DNA of 64,000 bases, from the NCBI RefSeq assembly GCF_900177665.1, contig NZ_FXAW01000003.1, forward strand, positions 1 to 64,000. Reading direction: 5' to 3'. Source of the stretch: Marivirga sericea. GTDB lineage: Bacteria > Bacteroidota > Bacteroidia > Cytophagales > Cyclobacteriaceae. The translations under genes and the position numbers were made by a program. The notes under the pieces are model-generated. The model was not told the DNA's origin. It did no database searches and worked only from the letters and a program-made list of their open reading frames with translations. Positions within the stretch are counted from its first letter, which is position 1. Every line of letters begins with the position of its first letter. Positions 26,458 through 35,975 of this stretch are shown piece by piece.

Positions 26458-27824
26458 GACTGCGATAACTTTTTTAATTCTATTTCTCTCTCCAGTAATT
26501 GAAATGCCAATCGAAATTGGTTTCCACGATCTTCATAATTTTTATACAGGTCAAAACTGGCACAAGCAGGAGAGAGTAAAACGATTTCCCTGTCTTTTGA
26601 TAGTTTATATCCCATTTTAACAGCTTCTTCCATTGACTGTGTCTCTTCAATTATTGGACATCTATTTTTGAAATGTTCCTTTATCTTGGTATTATCTTTT
26701 CCCAAACAAATAATAGCTTTCACATTAGTACTGACCACATCTAATTGGCTATAATCATTTCCTTTGTCAACTCCTCCAACTATCCAAATGATCGGTCTCG
26801 TGAATGCATCTAAAGCGTAATAAACAGCATCTACGTTTGTCGCTTTAGAATCATTTATAAATTCAATACCATGGATGCTTCCCACAGATTCTAATCGGTG
26901 CTGAATGCTTTTGAATTTTGGAAGGCTATCCGCAATTCTTTCATTCTTAATTTTAGCAAGTTTTGATGTTAAAATTGAAGCCATGGCGTTTGTCTGGTTA
27001 TGTTTTCCTTTGATGGTCAGTAAATCTTGTGAAAAAGTGTGTCTCTGTTCATTTAAATTAATGATGATACCCGATGGATTTGCGTATGCGCCTTCATAGG
27101 GAATATCTTCAAATTTCAATTCAAGTAATTTGGATGCAAACTGATGTTTAGCAAGATTAGCTTTGATCAGATTATCTTCTGTATACAGCAGCGCGTAGTC
27201 TGCCTTATCTTGATTCTTAAAGAGGGAAAATTTAGATGCTACATAATTCTCAACTTTATAATCATATCTATCCAAGTGATCCGGAGTAATATTCAGTAAA
27301 AGAGCGATATGAGGTTTGAAATCAACGAATCCATCTATCTGAAAACTACTGCATTCCAGCACCCACCAATCATAATCTTGGCTGATTAGCTGTCCTGCCA
27401 TGCTTTTCCCAATATTACCTCCTAATCCTACTGAGAGCCCTGCTTCTTTCAATATATGATAAGTTAGCATGGTCGTTGTAGACTTGCCGTTCGTACCTGT
27501 TATTGCAATAATCTTTCCTTTGGTGTACTTAGAAGCAAATTCTAATTCATCAATTAATGGTATATTTTTAGCAAATGCTTTCTGCACAATCTCCACGGAG
27601 GTAGCTATCCCCGGACTCTTGATGATTTTGTGGGCATTCAAGATTAATTCTTCCGTATGCTTCCCTTCTTCAAATGGAATTTCTGCTTGCACTAATTTTG
27701 CTTTATTGGCTTCATTTATAATTCCAAAATCAGACACAAAAACATCATATCCCTTTGCTTTTGCCAGCAAAGCAGCACCAGTTCCGCTTTCTCCTGCTCC
27801 CAATATGATGATCCGTCTTTTCAC
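26451..27824 (-). CDS. murD: UDP-N-acetylmuramoylalanine--D-glutamate ligase
   Basis: 457 residues. MurD adds D-glutamate to UDP-MurNAc-L-Ala. The N-terminal Rossmann motif ILGAGESGTGAALLAKAKG starts at residue 7. The P-loop AITGTNGKSTTTML lies at 107-120, followed by GGNIGKSM, LECSSFQID and LLNITPDHLDRY. The C-terminal domain has FINDSKATN, the MurD-typical IWIVGGVDKGNDYS and LLSPACASFDLYKNYEDRGNQF read in two parts. A 63-base gap separates it from mraY upstream, the largest inside the dcw operon. Its 3' end overlaps ftsW. Confidence 0.97.
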   Translation of the reverse strand: MKRRIIILGAGESGTGAALLAKAKGYDVFVSDFGIINEANKAKLVQAEIPFEEGKHTEELILNAHKIIKSPGIATSVEIVQKAFAKNIPLIDELEFASKYTKGKIIAITGTNGKSTTTMLTYHILKEAGLSVGLGGNIGKSMAGQLISQDYDWWVLECSSFQIDGFVDFKPHIALLLNITPDHLDRYDYKVENYVASKFSLFKNQDKADYALLYTEDNLIKANLAKHQFASKLLELKFEDIPYEGAYANPSGIIINLNEQRHTFSQDLLTIKGKHNQTNAMASILTSKLAKIKNERIADSLPKFKSIQHRLESVGSIHGIEFINDSKATNVDAVYYALDAFTRPIIWIVGGVDKGNDYSQLDVVSTNVKAIICLGKDNTKIKEHFKNRCPIIEETQSMEEAVKMGYKLSKDREIVLLSPACASFDLYKNYEDRGNQFRLAFQLLEREIELKKLSQSC

Positions 27825-27887
27825 TTCTTCTTTTTACCTCTAATTTTTATCTCAATACTTTATTTCTTTTTTAAAAATTGCTAGACT

Positions 27888-29105
27888 TTATCTAAGCTTT
27901 AATGTCGCCACTGAAATAATAGCTAATAAAATACCCATAATCCAAAAGCGGTTTACAATCTTAGACTCATGAATTCCTTTCTTTTGATAATGATGGTGTA
28001 ATGGAGACATTAAAAATATTCTTTTGCCTTCGCCAAACCTCTTCTTTGTATATTTAAAATAACCTACCTGCAGAATGACTGAAAGATTTTCGATTAAGAA
28101 AATACCGCATAGAACAGGTATTAATAATTCTTTTCTTATAACTAATGCTAAGACTGCTATAATTCCTCCGATAGAAAGACTCCCAGTATCTCCCATAAAA
28201 ACCTGCGCAGGATGTGTATTATACCATAGAAACCCAACACAGGCACCTACGAATGCAGCACAGAAAATCACGATCTCACCACTATTTGGAATAAACATTA
28301 TGTTGAGATATTGCGAGAAAATAGCGTTCCCAGATACATAGGCAAAGATGGCTAAGGCCAAACCAATGATGGCTGAAGTACCAGCAGCTAGTCCATCAAT
28401 TCCGTCCGTAATATTTGCTCCGTTACTCACTGCCGTCACAATAAAAATCACCCACAAAACGTAAATGATAACCGTATAGCCATCGGGCATGAAAGGAAAA
28501 ATATTACTATAATCAAACTCATTGTCTTTGAAAAAAGGGATAGTTGTTACCATCGATTTCACATCTTCAAAGGAGGTTTCAGATACCATTCCCACACCGT
28601 CAGAAACACTTACAGGTGACACAAATTCTCGTATCGTCACATCAGGATGATAAAACAATGTTAAACCTACAATTAGACCCAAACCGATCTGGCCAACGAC
28701 TTTGAACTTACCTTGAAGCCCTTCTTTATTTTTCTTAAATACTTTTATGTAATCATCCAAAAATCCAATCAACCCCATCCAAACAGTGGAAACCAATAGC
28801 AAAATGATGTAAATATTGTCGATCTTAGAGAATAGTAACACCGGAATTACAATTGCCAAAATAATCATAATTCCTCCCATCGTTGGAGTCCCCGCTTTCT
28901 CAATTTGACCATCAAGCCCTAAATCTCTTACCGTTTCCCCAACTTGCTTTCTCCTGAGCTTATTAATCAATTGTTTTCCGAATGTAATCGTAATCAGTAA
29001 AGAAAAAAGTGTCGCCATACCAGCTCTGAAGGAGATATACTGAAATACTCCTGCTCCAAGCAAGTCCATTTTTTTATTTAAGAAGTCGAATAAATAATAT
29101 AACAC
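27888..29105 (-). CDS. mraY: Phospho-N-acetylmuramoyl-pentapeptide transferase
   Basis: 405 residues with about ten membrane helices. MraY transfers phospho-MurNAc-pentapeptide to undecaprenyl phosphate, making lipid I. Diagnostic sites are [11 protein letters not shown] (about 70-80), the Asp pair in GFLDDYIKV (Asp117/118), the NxxNxTDGxDGLA-type segment [31 protein letters not shown] and the [12 protein letters not shown] loop. At 405 residues it is about 45 longer than E. coli MraY. The extra length is mostly one extracytoplasmic loop around 170-225, which is also seen in Bacteroidota homologues. murE is 12 bases upstream. Confidence 0.97.
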   Translation of the reverse strand: MLYYLFDFLNKKMDLLGAGVFQYISFRAGMATLFSLLITITFGKQLINKLRRKQVGETVRDLGLDGQIEKAGTPTMGGIMIILAIVIPVLLFSKIDNIYIILLLVSTVWMGLIGFLDDYIKVFKKNKEGLQGKFKVVGQIGLGLIVGLTLFYHPDVTIREFVSPVSVSDGVGMVSETSFEDVKSMVTTIPFFKDNEFDYSNIFPFMPDGYTVIIYVLWVIFIVTAVSNGANITDGIDGLAAGTSAIIGLALAIFAYVSGNAIFSQYLNIMFIPNSGEIVIFCAAFVGACVGFLWYNTHPAQVFMGDTGSLSIGGIIAVLALVIRKELLIPVLCGIFLIENLSVILQVGYFKYTKKRFGEGKRIFLMSPLHHHYQKKGIHESKIVNRFWIMGILLAIISVATLKLR

Positions 29106-29117
29106 CTTTCTCTTTTT

Positions 29118-30584
29118 TTATTTATTATGTATTAAACTCAACATTTCATTAACTACTTCCTTATCATCGAAATGACTTCTCTCGCCTTTTACTTCCTGAT
29201 AAGTTTCGTGACCTTTTCCAGCCACTAGTATGATATCACCTCTTTGCGCAAAACTGCATGCTAATTTAATTGCTTCTTTTCTATCAGGAAGATTGGTTAC
29301 CTTTCTCACCTGAGAAACTGGCACGCCTTTTTGCATATCGGCAATGATTGCCTCTGGTTCTTCGTATCGCGGATTATCAGAAGTTAATATCACACGATCA
29401 CTAAATCTACAAGCTATTTCAGCCATTAGAGGTCTTTTAGTTGTATCTCTGTTTCCACCACAGCCCACTACTGTCAATACTTGTTCATTTCCGGTTCGTA
29501 TATTATCAATAGTTTGTAACACATTCTCTAATGCATCTGGAGTATGAGCATAATCAACCACTGCTGTTATTCCAGCAGTATTAGGAACTTGCTCAAACCT
29601 CCCGTTCTTCAATTCAATTTGTGACAAATTCAACAGTATTTCTTCGGAGTCTTCTTCCAGCAAATGAGCTGTAGCATATGAAGCCAAAAGATTATAAGCA
29701 TTGAAATAACCAATTTGTCTGAACCACACATCTTTTTGTTCGATATTAAGCTCAAGCCCTTGAAGTGAGTTACTCAAAACTTTAGCTTTGTAAGTTGCCA
29801 TCATTTTTAAGGAATAGGTATGCTTTGATGCTTTGCAATTTTGCAGCATTACCATCCCTCTTTTATCGTCTACATTAACCAAGGCAAATGCGTCAGCTGG
29901 CAAATCATCAAATAATTTCTTCTTGGCTTTAATGTAATTATCAAATGTTTTGTGATAATCTAAATGCTCATGTGAGATATTGGTGAAAACTGCTCCTGCT
30001 AACCTTAATCCTGCCATTCTCTCTTGTTCGATGGCATGGCTGCTTGCTTCCATAAAAACGATATTACACCCGGAATCTACCATTTTCTTCAAAAGAGCAT
30101 TCAATTGCAATGCATCAGGCGTTGTATGGGTTGCTGGAATTACAGCCTGATTAATTTGATTTTGCACTGTAGAAATCATCCCTGTATGATAGCCCAGATT
30201 CATGAATAGCTGATGTAGGAGGCTCACCGTAGTGGTTTTACCATTTGTTCCCGTTACAGCTATCAATTTTAGCTTTTCTGATGGATGTCCAAAATAATTA
30301 TCGGCTATAATCCCCAAGGCTTTAGCTGAATTATCAGTCTGTACATAGGTTACCTCTGGATGGACTTTCGCAGGAATATCCTCGCATAGCACTGCAACAG
30401 CGCCTTGCTCAATAGCTTTGGAAATATATTCATGTCCGTCAACTTGAGTACCTTTAATAGCAACAAATACATCTCCAGCACCCACAATTCGAGAATCGAA
30501 CTGTATAGCATCAATGCCAATATCAGTCGCTCCCGAAATGCTAATCAATTTAACTTTATATAATATGTCTTTTAAATTCGCCAC
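29118..30584 (-). CDS. murE: UDP-MurNAc-tripeptide synthetase, meso-diaminopimelate-adding type
   Basis: 488 residues. MurE adds the third residue of the stem peptide. The P-loop is AVTGTNGKTTTVSL (109-122), with ASSHAIEQERMAGL and TNISHEHLDYHKTFDNY in the central domain. DNPR at 403-406, inside TSDNPRYEEP, is the signature of meso-diaminopimelate-specific enzymes; lysine-adding enzymes differ there. The wall should therefore be the mDAP type usual in Gram-negatives. It shares one base with the ftsI stop, so the two are tightly coupled. Confidence 0.97.
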   Translation of the reverse strand: MANLKDILYKVKLISISGATDIGIDAIQFDSRIVGAGDVFVAIKGTQVDGHEYISKAIEQGAVAVLCEDIPAKVHPEVTYVQTDNSAKALGIIADNYFGHPSEKLKLIAVTGTNGKTTTVSLLHQLFMNLGYHTGMISTVQNQINQAVIPATHTTPDALQLNALLKKMVDSGCNIVFMEASSHAIEQERMAGLRLAGAVFTNISHEHLDYHKTFDNYIKAKKKLFDDLPADAFALVNVDDKRGMVMLQNCKASKHTYSLKMMATYKAKVLSNSLQGLELNIEQKDVWFRQIGYFNAYNLLASYATAHLLEEDSEEILLNLSQIELKNGRFEQVPNTAGITAVVDYAHTPDALENVLQTIDNIRTGNEQVLTVVGCGGNRDTTKRPLMAEIACRFSDRVILTSDNPRYEEPEAIIADMQKGVPVSQVRKVTNLPDRKEAIKLACSFAQRGDIILVAGKGHETYQEVKGERSHFDDKEVVNEMLSLIHNK

Positions 30585-32680
30585 TAACCTACATCTAGTT
30601 TTATTGTACTCCCTTTCAATGCCCGCATACCAGGGTATTGTGATTGCTGACTCACTCTTCCTTTTTTTCCTTTAACTACTACATTTAAGCCTGTATTTTC
30701 TAATAAATATAGTGCATCTCTTAATGTCATTCCTCTGACATCAGGCACAAGACCTTGCTGATGCTGATTATTAGGTTCCCATTTGATGGAGTTATTATGA
30801 ATAGAAGCTCGAACCCATTCCAGTTCCTGACCTTCCGTATGATTTGAAACCCCTAAGTAGTTTAACATTGCTGATAGATCGCTTTTATTACCTGCTTGAA
30901 CCACCGGAAAGATACCAGTTTCAGGCTTTTCAGCTAATTGGTATTCTTCATGCATATTTAAATCTAAGGCAAAAATTTTATCCGCAATTTCTTTAAAAAC
31001 AGGTGCTGCTACATCCGAACCATATTGCTGATATCCTTTGGGATTATCCATCACGACAATAGCAGAATACTTTGGGTTGTCTGCGGGAAAATAACCCGCA
31101 AATGAGGTGTAGTATTGACGAACATACCTGCCATCTTTTAAACTCTGTGCTGTACCTGTTTTTCCAGCAATTTTGTATTCCGCATTATTAATATTGGAAG
31201 CAGTTCCATTTTCCACTACTCCTTCCAGCATAGTTCTTAATTTGTTAAGGGTCTCCTTTGAACATATTTGATCACTAATAACACTAGTTTTAAAAGTATT
31301 AATTTCTTTATCTGTGCTCTTGATTGACTTCACCAAAAGTGGACGAATCATCCTACCATTGTTTGCAACTGCATTAAATAAGGTTAAGGTATGTAAAGGA
31401 GTCAGCTCCAAACCATAGCCATAAGCCATCCAGGGCAAAGTTATACCACTCCATTGTTTTATTGGTGGAATATTAGGCTTTCCCTCTCCTATCATTTGGA
31501 ATCCTAAAGGCTGGGTTACACCCATCGTTTTTAGATAATCTAGAAAGCGCTGTGGGTTCTCACGGAAAGTTTCATCTACTAATTTAGCGATGGCAATATT
31601 GGACGACTTCTCAAAAGCATCTCTAATGGAAATTGTTCCATATCCGCCTGGTTTATGATCTCTTACTTTTTCCTTATAAAATTTCAGTTCTCCATCTCCT
31701 GTATCTATCGAATCAGAAAGCTGAATATTACGCTCTTCTAACAAAGCCATATAAGAGGCTAATTTAAAAGTAGATCCGGGTTCTCTTAATCCGTGACTCC
31801 CTACTGCATAATTGTAAACTTCTCCATATTTGCCATTTGACAGCTTCTTCAAATTAGAAATTGCTTTGATTTCACCTGTCTTCACTTCCATCACCACCAC
31901 ACAACCCATATCTGCATCATGCTTGATCAAATGACTTAGAAGTGCTGATTCAGAAACATCTTGTAAATTGATATCAATAGTAGTTTGAATATCAAACCCA
32001 TCCTTTGGTCTGATTTCAGAACCGTCATTAACGGGCCTCCAACTGCTTCCGGAGATTTTCTGAAATAGCGCCTTACCGTTAGTTCCAGCTAAGTACTTGT
32101 TAAAACTATATTCCAGCCCGGCTCCATAATCATTCTCATTTAAAAAACCGATCGTTCTAAAGGCCAAATTGGAGAATGGTCTGAAACGCTTATCAGTCTT
32201 GGTAAAGATAACACCCCCGCCTAATCTTCCTTCTCGGAAAATCGGCCATGTTTCCATCTCTTTTTTCTTTTGATAGCCAATTAAGTCATTAGAAAGAAAA
32301 ATGTATTGTTTGCCTTTTTGTCTGGCAGAAGTGATCTTTTGTTTATAATAAGTAGCGGTTTGTCCAAAGCTTTTAGACAGCATTAAGCTCAAAGAATCAA
32401 TGCTTTCTCTAAACAAAGACTCTTCAGCGATGGTCGGGTCAAAGGCAACTTTATAGAAAGGCAAAGAGGTTGCTAATAAGCTGCCATTGTCTGAATAAAT
32501 ATTCCCCCGAGTAGCTTTCACTTCCTGATAGCTCATATTAATCTCTTCCGCCATCTTTTGCCACTTATCACCTTCCATCCACTGGATGTGAAAAATTTGG
32601 TACATGATGGCTCCTGCAAAAATGACAATCGCCAAAAATGCTAACCTCACTCTGAGCAGTATGGACTTCTTAATATTCAC
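30584..32680 (-). CDS. ftsI: Division-specific class B penicillin-binding protein FtsI/PBP3 with PASTA domain
   Basis: 698 residues. It is a transpeptidase that cross-links septal peptidoglycan. One N-terminal membrane helix (about 9-30) is followed by the pedestal domain (VKATRGNIYSDNG, 54-66). The transpeptidase domain has the active-site serine Ser303 in STFK, the SxN motif SSN (359-361) and KTGT (507-510). A single C-terminal PASTA domain (about 643-698, LVPDVRGMTLRDALYLL) may sense wall intermediates. E. coli FtsI lacks PASTA; its presence is usual in Bacteroidota. The gene overlaps ftsL by 11 bases. Confidence 0.97.
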   Translation of the reverse strand: MNIKKSILLRVRLAFLAIVIFAGAIMYQIFHIQWMEGDKWQKMAEEINMSYQEVKATRGNIYSDNGSLLATSLPFYKVAFDPTIAEESLFRESIDSLSLMLSKSFGQTATYYKQKITSARQKGKQYIFLSNDLIGYQKKKEMETWPIFREGRLGGGVIFTKTDKRFRPFSNLAFRTIGFLNENDYGAGLEYSFNKYLAGTNGKALFQKISGSSWRPVNDGSEIRPKDGFDIQTTIDINLQDVSESALLSHLIKHDADMGCVVVMEVKTGEIKAISNLKKLSNGKYGEVYNYAVGSHGLREPGSTFKLASYMALLEERNIQLSDSIDTGDGELKFYKEKVRDHKPGGYGTISIRDAFEKSSNIAIAKLVDETFRENPQRFLDYLKTMGVTQPLGFQMIGEGKPNIPPIKQWSGITLPWMAYGYGLELTPLHTLTLFNAVANNGRMIRPLLVKSIKSTDKEINTFKTSVISDQICSKETLNKLRTMLEGVVENGTASNINNAEYKIAGKTGTAQSLKDGRYVRQYYTSFAGYFPADNPKYSAIVVMDNPKGYQQYGSDVAAPVFKEIADKIFALDLNMHEEYQLAEKPETGIFPVVQAGNKSDLSAMLNYLGVSNHTEGQELEWVRASIHNNSIKWEPNNQHQQGLVPDVRGMTLRDALYLLENTGLNVVVKGKKGRVSQQSQYPGMRALKGSTIKLDVG

Positions 32681-33053
32681 CTTTCTCTACTACTATTTTA
32701 AATGGTGGTTTTTCTGATTCTTTTAATCCTAGTTTCTTTACCTTTTTTGCAACTTCCGATTGCTTAGAAGCAAACATATACTCTGACTTCAATGTGGTAT
32801 AATCTGCTCTTAAATCTTCCACTTCCTGATGGAGCTTATCAATTTTTCGCGTTGTTTTATCCGCATAGTGACTATTACCAATATAAAAAATACCCATCAC
32901 TACCAAGAACAAAACATAAGGCAGATAATGAACAGGTAATCCTCCTTCAGCATTATTTCCGCCCAAGGCTTTATCCAACTTGGAGAAAATACTTCCGGAA
33001 GCTGAATCTTTCGCCTTATTCTTATCTTTTTTCTTAAATGTATTTTCCGTCAT
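32670..33053 (-). CDS. ftsL: FtsL-like cell division protein
   Basis: 127 residues. The topology fits FtsL: a charged cytoplasmic N-terminus, one membrane helix (about 42-60, VHYLPYVLFLVVMGIFYIG), then a periplasmic coiled coil (TRKIDKLHQEVEDLRADY). FtsL forms a complex with FtsB and FtsQ that activates FtsWI. Sequence similarity in this family is weak, so the call relies on topology and on the position between rsmH (4-base ATGA overlap) and ftsI (11-base overlap). The N-terminal 35 residues are rich in Lys and probably disordered. Confidence 0.85.
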   Translation of the reverse strand: MTENTFKKKDKNKAKDSASGSIFSKLDKALGGNNAEGGLPVHYLPYVLFLVVMGIFYIGNSHYADKTTRKIDKLHQEVEDLRADYTTLKSEYMFASKQSEVAKKVKKLGLKESEKPPFKIVVEKGEY

Positions 33054-33955
33054 AACTTTTCAGCTATTCTTAATTTCGCACTTCTAGCTCTGTTATTACT
33101 TTCTAGCTCTTCTTCTTCAGCAGTTATAGGCTTTCTGTTGATGGCTTTAAATGGTTTTAACACATTGCCGTAGAAATCTTTTTCCTCTTCGCCATCTAGT
33201 TTACCTTTATTGATGAAATTTTTCACTAATCGATCTTCCAAGCTGTGATAACTCATCACTACCAAACGACCACCTGGCTCAATTACATCTTCCATCTGAA
33301 GTAAAACTTCTTCCAAAGCTTTTAATTCTTCATTCACCTCTATTCTTAGCGCTTGAAAAACTTGCGCATAATATTTATTTTCTCTACCGCGCTTAGCAAA
33401 TCTTCCTAATATCTCCTTTAACTCCCCTATAGTGTTTATGGGACTGGCAGCCCTAGCTGAAACAATAGCAGAAGCCAAGGTTTTTGCATTTCGAACTTCA
33501 CCATAAAGACCAAATATTTTATGCAAGTCCCCTTCACTATATTCGTTCACAACTTGCTTTGCAGTTACCTCTGCATGCTGATCCATCCTCATGTCTAATT
33601 CTGCATCAAAACGAGTAGAAAAACCCCTTTCAGCCTTATTAAACTGGTGAGACGATACACCTAAGTCAGCTAAAACTCCATCAACCTGCTTAATACGATA
33701 TAATTTTAAATACTTCTTTACAAATCGAAAATTAGCCGGAACAAACTCAAAACCAGGATGATCAATTGCGTCTGCATTCACCACTGCATCTTGATCTTGG
33801 TCAAAACTAAAAAGCTTACCGCCTTCAAGTTTATCTAAAATGGCTTGTGAATGACCACCTCCACCGAAGGTTAAATCCACATAAATGCCATTGGGCTTAA
33901 TAGCCAATCCTTCCAGACATTGCTGTAACATAACCGGTTCGTGATATTCGCTCAT
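33050..33955 (-). CDS. rsmH: 16S rRNA (cytosine(1402)-N(4))-methyltransferase
   Basis: 301 residues. RsmH (MraW) methylates N4 of C1402 in the 16S rRNA P site using S-adenosylmethionine. Family motifs are HEPVMLQQCLEGL at the N-terminus, the SAM-binding VDLTFGGGGHSQAIL (27-41), FDQDQDAV, GVLADLGVSSHQFN, the FSTRFDAELDMRMD segment and the C-terminal VMSYHSLEDRLVKNFI. Length is normal. The gene starts 6 bases after the mraZ stop and overlaps ftsL by 4, so it is part of the same transcript. Confidence 0.97.
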   Translation of the reverse strand: MSEYHEPVMLQQCLEGLAIKPNGIYVDLTFGGGGHSQAILDKLEGGKLFSFDQDQDAVVNADAIDHPGFEFVPANFRFVKKYLKLYRIKQVDGVLADLGVSSHQFNKAERGFSTRFDAELDMRMDQHAEVTAKQVVNEYSEGDLHKIFGLYGEVRNAKTLASAIVSARAASPINTIGELKEILGRFAKRGRENKYYAQVFQALRIEVNEELKALEEVLLQMEDVIEPGGRLVVMSYHSLEDRLVKNFINKGKLDGEEEKDFYGNVLKPFKAINRKPITAEEEELESNNRARSAKLRIAEKL

Positions 33956-33961
33956 ATGGGA

Positions 33962-34408
33962 TTAAGATTCAAAAAGGTGTTTCTCAGCCAATTCAGAAAA
34001 TTCTTTCTGGTCTTTAATGAGATAGTCATCATATTTTGATGCATCCCATATTTCAACTCGATTACCCATCCCGACCACTATAGATTCCTTTTTCAACTCA
34101 GCAAAAGCCATCATATTCTTCGGAATCAAAATTCTACCAGCACTATCGAGTTCCACGATTGCATTGCCTCTAAAGAAATTGCGCTGTAGATTTCGGTACT
34201 CTGCATTGAATTCATTCAAACTGGCAATCTTTGAAAAAATCTTTTTGTATTCGAGCATTGGGTACAAAACTAAACAAGGCTCGAATCCTTTGCGCACCAC
34301 TATTTCATCACCGCTACCCTCAGGTAGAGCATTTTTGATCTTGGCAGGCAAGACCATACGCCCTTTGGCGTCTAGCTTACAATCATATTCACCAGTGAAA
34401 AATGCCAT
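33962..34408 (-). CDS. mraZ: Division/cell-wall cluster transcriptional repressor MraZ
   Basis: 148 residues, the first gene of the dcw operon. MraZ folds as two AbrB-like swapped-hairpin halves and forms a ring-shaped oligomer that binds tandem repeats in its own promoter. Both DxxxR signatures are present: DAKGRMVLP near residue 13 and DSAGRILIP in the second half. Three direct repeats of the MraZ-box type lie 56-85 bases upstream (34464-34493). Together they predict autoregulation of the entire operon. E. coli MraZ is a repressor of its operon, while the Mycoplasma homologue is reported as an activator, so the direction of control here is open. Confidence 0.96.
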   Translation of the reverse strand: MAFFTGEYDCKLDAKGRMVLPAKIKNALPEGSGDEIVVRKGFEPCLVLYPMLEYKKIFSKIASLNEFNAEYRNLQRNFFRGNAIVELDSAGRILIPKNMMAFAELKKESIVVGMGNRVEIWDASKYDDYLIKDQKEFSELAEKHLFES

Positions 34409-34436
34409 GCTTATAGTTTACACAATTTCTTATATG

Positions 34437-34444
34437 CAAAGCTA
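34437..34444 (-). promoter_or_regulatory. Candidate -7 element of the dcw promoter
   Basis: The minus strand reads TAGCTTTG, an exact TAnnTTTG match 28 bases before the mraZ ATG. The MraZ-type repeats end 19 bases upstream of it, where the -33 region should lie, so bound MraZ would touch the polymerase site. Confidence 0.5.
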
Positions 34445-34463
34445 AAACAATATGCGACATTTC

Positions 34464-34493
34464 ATACCACTTTCCCCCACTTTTTTACACTTT
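34464..34493 (-). promoter_or_regulatory. MraZ box: three tandem AAAGTGKNNN repeats
   Basis: On the minus strand three contiguous 10-base units read AAAGTGTAAA (34484-34493), AAAGTGGGGG (34474-34483) and AAAGTGGTAT (34464-34473). The first six bases are identical in all three and the seventh is T or G. This is the arrangement reported for MraZ operators in mollicutes (AAAGTG[T/G]N3) and related to TGGG repeats in E. coli. Position directly ahead of mraZ makes the call strong. Confidence 0.85.
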
Positions 34494-34770
34494 TATTAAA
34501 AAGATTACATTTTGGATATCAAAAAGTCAAGAAAAAGAGGCTTGAAAGTATCGTGTTGATGTTTTCGACCAAATAGAATCATCACGAGGCTACAAAGTTA
34601 TTACTTTATTAAAACACTGATAACCAATATTTTATACCCCATAGTTTTTAGTCAAGTGAACAAGACAAGCAATTGATTATCAGCTAAAAACGAAAAATGA
34701 TGAAAAATTAGAAGGTGTAATATTTGAAGATCTATACTTTGTTCAAAACTACTACAAATCAAAGGATAAC
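34494..34770. other. Intergenic region upstream of the MraZ box
   Basis: Together with the promoter elements this is a 362-base gap (34409-34770) between mraZ and the CoA-transferase gene. Beyond the MraZ box, 34494-34770 is AT-rich. I found no coding frame, RNA or convincing terminator for the upstream gene in it. Confidence 0.45.
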
Positions 34771-35907
34771 CTAGATTATAGCTAGAATTTCATCTCTATG
34801 CTCATCAAATGCGGGAGGTGGGGGAAGGTGGGAGACTTTTTCCATAAAAGATAAATAACCTGCAAAATTGCGCAGACCGATGCTCCCTTGAACTGGATTT
34901 AATATCATGTTTGAAGCATCTTTTCCCTTTAAAGCATCTGCAACTGTCTGTAAATTACCTGCTGGAATTTGAGCATTTTTCATTCTACCGATTAAGAAGT
35001 CAGATTGGAAGCTCTTTGCCTTCTCTTTTAGCATTTGATTTAAAATCTTTCTGTTTTCTACTCGCACAGAATTAGTATTAAACCTTGCATCTTTATACAG
35101 TTCAGGTATATGCAACAACTCACAAAGCTTTCGAAATTGGGAATTTATTCCAACCGCAATCAAAATTTCTTTTTCATCGGCAGTCTTCAATATTGTACCA
35201 TATGGTGCAATATTAGGATGCTCCGCTCCCATTTTTCCAGGATTATGACCAGCCACTAAGTAATTTGTGGCTTGATTTGCAAGTGAAGCAATAGCGGACT
35301 CAAATAATGAAACCGATACTTTTGAACCTTGATCTGTTTTAAGCAAATTGATATATGCTAACAAGATTGCTTCTTTTAAATGGTGCGCTGCCAAAATATC
35401 TATCAAAGCAACTGGCATTTTTATAGAATTTCCTTCTGGCTCGCCATTCATGCTCATAAAACCACTTTCTGCCTGAATTATAGCATCGTAGCCTACTCTT
35501 TCATCTTCATCTCCATATCCCGTAATTTGACCATAAATAATATTCGGATTAATGGCTTTAACCGACTTATAATCTACCTTTAATTTTTCGGCATCTCCTG
35601 CTTTATAACTGGCAATTATAATATTAGATTTAGCTATTAATTTATACAAGATGGATAAATCTTCTTCCTGACTGATATCCAACGCAATTGATTTTTTACC
35701 GCTATTAGCTGAGGCGAAATATGCTGATATGGAATTGCTAGTAGTTTCTTTTTGGAGTTTCCAAGAGCGGGTCACGTCTCCTTTAGTATGAGGGTTTTCT
35801 ATTTTGATCACTTCCGCACCGAGTTCAGCAAAAAACTGACCAACAGAGGGGCCTGCTAATACATTGGCTAGTTCTATTACTCTTAAATTATTGAAAATTG
35901 GCGGCAT
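34771..35907 (-). CDS. Class III (CaiB/BaiF family) CoA-transferase
   Basis: 378 residues. Family III transferases move CoA between acyl-CoA and a carboxylic acid through an aspartyl intermediate. The N-terminal signature is LRVIELANVLAGPSVGQFFAELGAEVIKIE (read in two parts), followed by GDVTRSW, SANSGKKSIALD, and GYDAIIQAESGFMSMNGEP. The Asp in VALIDILAAHHL aligns with the catalytic Asp of characterised members. The C-terminal part PIPAGNLQTV appears as AQIPAGNLQTV. The acid substrate cannot be told from sequence. It is a single gene with a candidate promoter at 35953-35960. Confidence 0.92.
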   Translation of the reverse strand: MPPIFNNLRVIELANVLAGPSVGQFFAELGAEVIKIENPHTKGDVTRSWKLQKETTSNSISAYFASANSGKKSIALDISQEEDLSILYKLIAKSNIIIASYKAGDAEKLKVDYKSVKAINPNIIYGQITGYGDEDERVGYDAIIQAESGFMSMNGEPEGNSIKMPVALIDILAAHHLKEAILLAYINLLKTDQGSKVSVSLFESAIASLANQATNYLVAGHNPGKMGAEHPNIAPYGTILKTADEKEILIAVGINSQFRKLCELLHIPELYKDARFNTNSVRVENRKILNQMLKEKAKSFQSDFLIGRMKNAQIPAGNLQTVADALKGKDASNMILNPVQGSIGLRNFAGYLSFMEKVSHLPPPPAFDEHRDEILAII

Positions 35908-35952
35908 ATTTAGTTCTTAAATTGAAGCTGAAATTGAAAAAAGCTAGCAATG

Positions 35953-35960
35953 CAAATTTA
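35953..35960 (-). promoter_or_regulatory. Candidate -7 element for the CoA-transferase gene
   Basis: The minus strand reads TAAATTTG (TAnnTTTG match), about 45 bases before the ATG at 35907. It lies next to the palindromic element at 35976-36095. Confidence 0.35.
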
Positions 35961-35975
35961 AAAATATTTTCTTTT

